From Melanocharis versteri (taxonomy: Eukaryota; Chordata; Aves; Passeriformes; Melanocharitidae): a stretch of 64,000 bases of DNA. Of this stretch, positions 61,626 to 64,000 are shown one piece after another (position 1 is the stretch's first letter; every line of letters starts with the position of its first letter). The notes beneath the pieces were generated by a model. The model was not told the DNA's origin. It saw nothing but the letters and a program-made list of their open reading frames with translations, and searched no databases. Where the stretch lies: the NCBI GenBank assembly GCA_013397845.1, contig VZTG01006780.1:1437693-1501692 (forward strand), given 5' to 3'. The position numbers were made by a program, and so were the translations under genes.

Positions 61626-64000
61626 CAATACTTTTCCATTGCCTGGTCCTGCTGGAACTGCAATCTCTGAGCTCCTTCCTTTTCAACTGCATACCCGGCT
61701 TCAGGTCACCACCTTTTATTTCCCTGAAGTGACATCTTTTGTTACACTGTCTTTCACATTCCTTAATTTTCACTTCAATTGTCCAAAACCAGAAGAACTA
61801 ATTTCACTTTCAGTGATGAAGTTCATCACCAAATGATTGTTTTCCATCAAAAACCAGTAAAAGCCAGGGTACTTTGGGCTAATCTGCAAAGAACTTTTAA
61901 ATATATGTATTTTTAGGTCATCCACAGAACTGGAGCAAAAATTCTTTTGCATGGCTTTAAACAGTGCTTTGGTAAGATATATCATCATACCTTATGCAAA
62001 ATGACATGCTCTAAATTTGTGCTTTAGTTAATTCTGTGGGTACTTACAATACCTCTGGAATATGCTTTGTGATGTGATTAGCATAAAGGTAATCTTCCTA
62101 ACAGATAGGGAAATAAAATAAATCAGGGTGCCTAATGTGAAAGGTAAAATTCCCAGACTCAGTTATTAAACCACAGAACTCCTAGAGACTTCAGCTAAGC
62201 CAGGATTTCATTTAAAAAATTAAATAGCTTTTTAAAACAAACTCATATAAATCTGAAAGAAAAAGATGAGACATTAATGTGATTGTTTTTACAGGTGAAT
62301 ACATTTCACTTTCCAGAATCATCTGTTTCATTATTCATCTACAACTGTAACAGAGCAGCTCTTTGGCTTTACTGGCATCGTTTTCTAATCCTGTTCCAAA
62401 GACAGTGACTCAACAGGTGTCAGGGTAGGCTTCAAAACAAGAGTAAGGCTGATAGCTCATTTTCACTCAATTAAAAATATTTATGGGATTAATAGTCATA
62501 TATTATGGGTAACTCAAGATGTTTGAAGTCCTAATCTGGTGGATATACAATTCAAAAGAGTTAAGCCTTTCAATGCTTATTTTGACTGAATGACTTCCCA
62601 TAAATTTAAATTAGTCAAAGAAAAGTTTCCGTGGAGATCCCTGATCACTAGCAAACAAGCTGAGGATTCATACTGCCATTCTGCAGGCTTTAGAAATGGA
62701 TTTTACTCATAGTAGTGTGAACCAGCCATAATTATACCTCAGTAGATCAACTAAGAACAAAACTGTGAGAAAAAAAAGCAGGAACACTGGTGACTTAAAA
62801 AGCAGAATAAACATATTTTTCTTATCAACTGTCCTTTTTACTGAACTAATCACCCCAAATCCCAAATTTCCTCACATTTATTTCTCACACTCCTTAGTAC
62901 CTACTGCTTGTCACAAACTAGGGTTTAAACACTGCACTACAGCCACTAACTAAACGAACATTCCTGCATTATTTTTTTTACATCTGGATATGGAATTACT
63001 TTCTATTGAGCTGTCATTATTATGGTGGGAGTTTTTTCACAGCACACGTGTATTTGGGTTTGAAGTTGTCACTATTTGGCTGTAGCATTCATTTAAATAA
63101 ACCTTACTTCTTTAACATGTCGTCCTAGAATGGCCCTTGTACACATCCGTTCTCATGCGTGGATTGAGTGGGTCCCCCAGAGGGGAAGGCCATTTTCTCC
63201 CATTTTCATACCAACATACTCTGTAAGTGTAGGATCACTTAAATAATACATTAAACAGAAATTCACGGCCTTGAGAGTTCTGATACGTAAAGCACGTTCC
63301 CTTGCATGCCAGAAATCCAAGGGGTGCTAAAGCAGGGTTGCCATCTGGGGATTGAAATCCCACATCCTCACTACTGTAGGGTTTGCCTGAGAATGTGCAG
63401 ATGGGTGACATAGCAGACATCCAGGCATTTCTGAGGAAACAGGAAAAAACCTACTGTCTTCTGTGACCTTCACATGCCTTGCCTGTTCTCAGGTATTTTC
63501 CTGACTGCTAAGCCAGGAGCCAGTCCTGCTGGTGGTCCTGTTGTCTCTGCCTGATTAGAATTGCAAAAGGAAATATTTCTCTGGTTGGTGATACAAACCA
63601 CACGTAACAATTCTAGGAAATTCTGGTTGTCAAAAATAGATTTACTTTTTAAGAAGTAAACTATATGAATTAAAAAGTCCTCCTCATTTTATTCTCCAAT
63701 TCAGGAAATGCCATGAGGTGACACAAATTTTTCATTTACTGATGCCTGAAAAGAGGAAAGCTGATTCCATTTCAGACACCATCAGATAATACTTTTGCCA
63801 GAGGATGTTATTACAGTTTTAAGCTAAATATATAATATAAATAACCTGTCTTCTGCTATACAAAAAATCACTACTGGCTGGAAACAATTATTGTGAGATA
63901 ATACATGGAAGTTTGCCAGCCGGGCTTGTTACATTTTCTAGCTCTACATTTATAATTTACATTAGTGCACAGCACTATCTCCAAGCACAGCCAAGGCTCT

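Larger units (their letters stand above)
57849..64000. other. Region upstream of DISC1, presumed intergenic
   Basis: Beyond the LTR the sequence is AT-rich. Apart from the old CR1 remnant at 59385-59600 and the CpG island at 61330-61625 I recognise nothing. At 58590-58690 there is weak resemblance (AAAGGGCTCATCTAGCACAG) to the same ancient repeat seen at 16985. The stretch 61700-64000 shows no coding exon, RNA gene or transposon that I can support. Confidence 0.5.

Noticed and set aside
55268..64000. TSNAX, expected upstream of DISC1 on the same strand
   Set aside because: I looked on the minus strand for peptides typical of translin-associated factor X and found none; the gene is probably further to the right.
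1..64000. CRISPR arrays, tRNA or rRNA genes, prokaryotic operons
   Set aside because: No regularly spaced direct repeats, no tRNA-like fold with A and B boxes and no rRNA were noticed; the window is vertebrate nuclear DNA.

Overview
The window looks like nuclear DNA from a bird. Long AT-rich non-coding stretches are interrupted by CR1 LINE fragments in both orientations, including copies with the typical ATTCTGTG-type 3' end. At 57.3-57.8 kb there is an ERVL-type LTR of a family I remember as abundant in songbirds and related Neoaves. There are no operons, Shine-Dalgarno sites or bacterial features. The species cannot be fixed from the sequence alone.

One protein-coding gene is recognised with confidence: DISC1 (disrupted in schizophrenia 1) on the minus strand. 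Two of its coding exons are readable: the large exon 2 (36157-37142) and the short exon 3 (32556-32625). Both have consensus splice sites, and their phases join to one frame. Everything below 32556 is then intron 3; I could not find exon 4, so that intron appears to run off the left edge. Intron 2 is 3531 bp and intron 1 is about 17 kb. The 5' end of the gene most likely lies in a GC-rich island around 54.9-55.27 kb, most of which is a 265-bp run of N, so exon 1 and its start codon cannot be read. About 390 bp inside the gene from that gap, 54379-54524 has a very good acceptor, branch-point and donor. One of its frames is phase-compatible with exon 2, so it is proposed as an unrecognised 5' exon.

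Right of the gap (55.27-57.85 kb) is a block of three mobile-element copies: CR1 minus, CR1 plus and an LTR plus. It abuts the presumed DISC1 promoter. From 57.85 to 64 kb the DNA is intergenic upstream sequence. TSNAX, which lies upstream of DISC1 in mammals, was looked for and not seen. This stretch holds an ancient CR1 remnant (59.4-59.6 kb) and a second, fully sequenced CpG island (61.33-61.62 kb) whose gene I cannot identify.

The remaining intronic DNA holds further CR1 fragments, a probable solo LTR on the plus strand in intron 3 (31478-31722), an 18-bp minisatellite, two striking inverted repeats and several A-rich tracts. I found no evidence for a novel multi-gene system. The points most worth checking are the hidden DISC1 5' end, the candidate extra exon, the orphan CpG island and the two LTRs near DISC1 exons.
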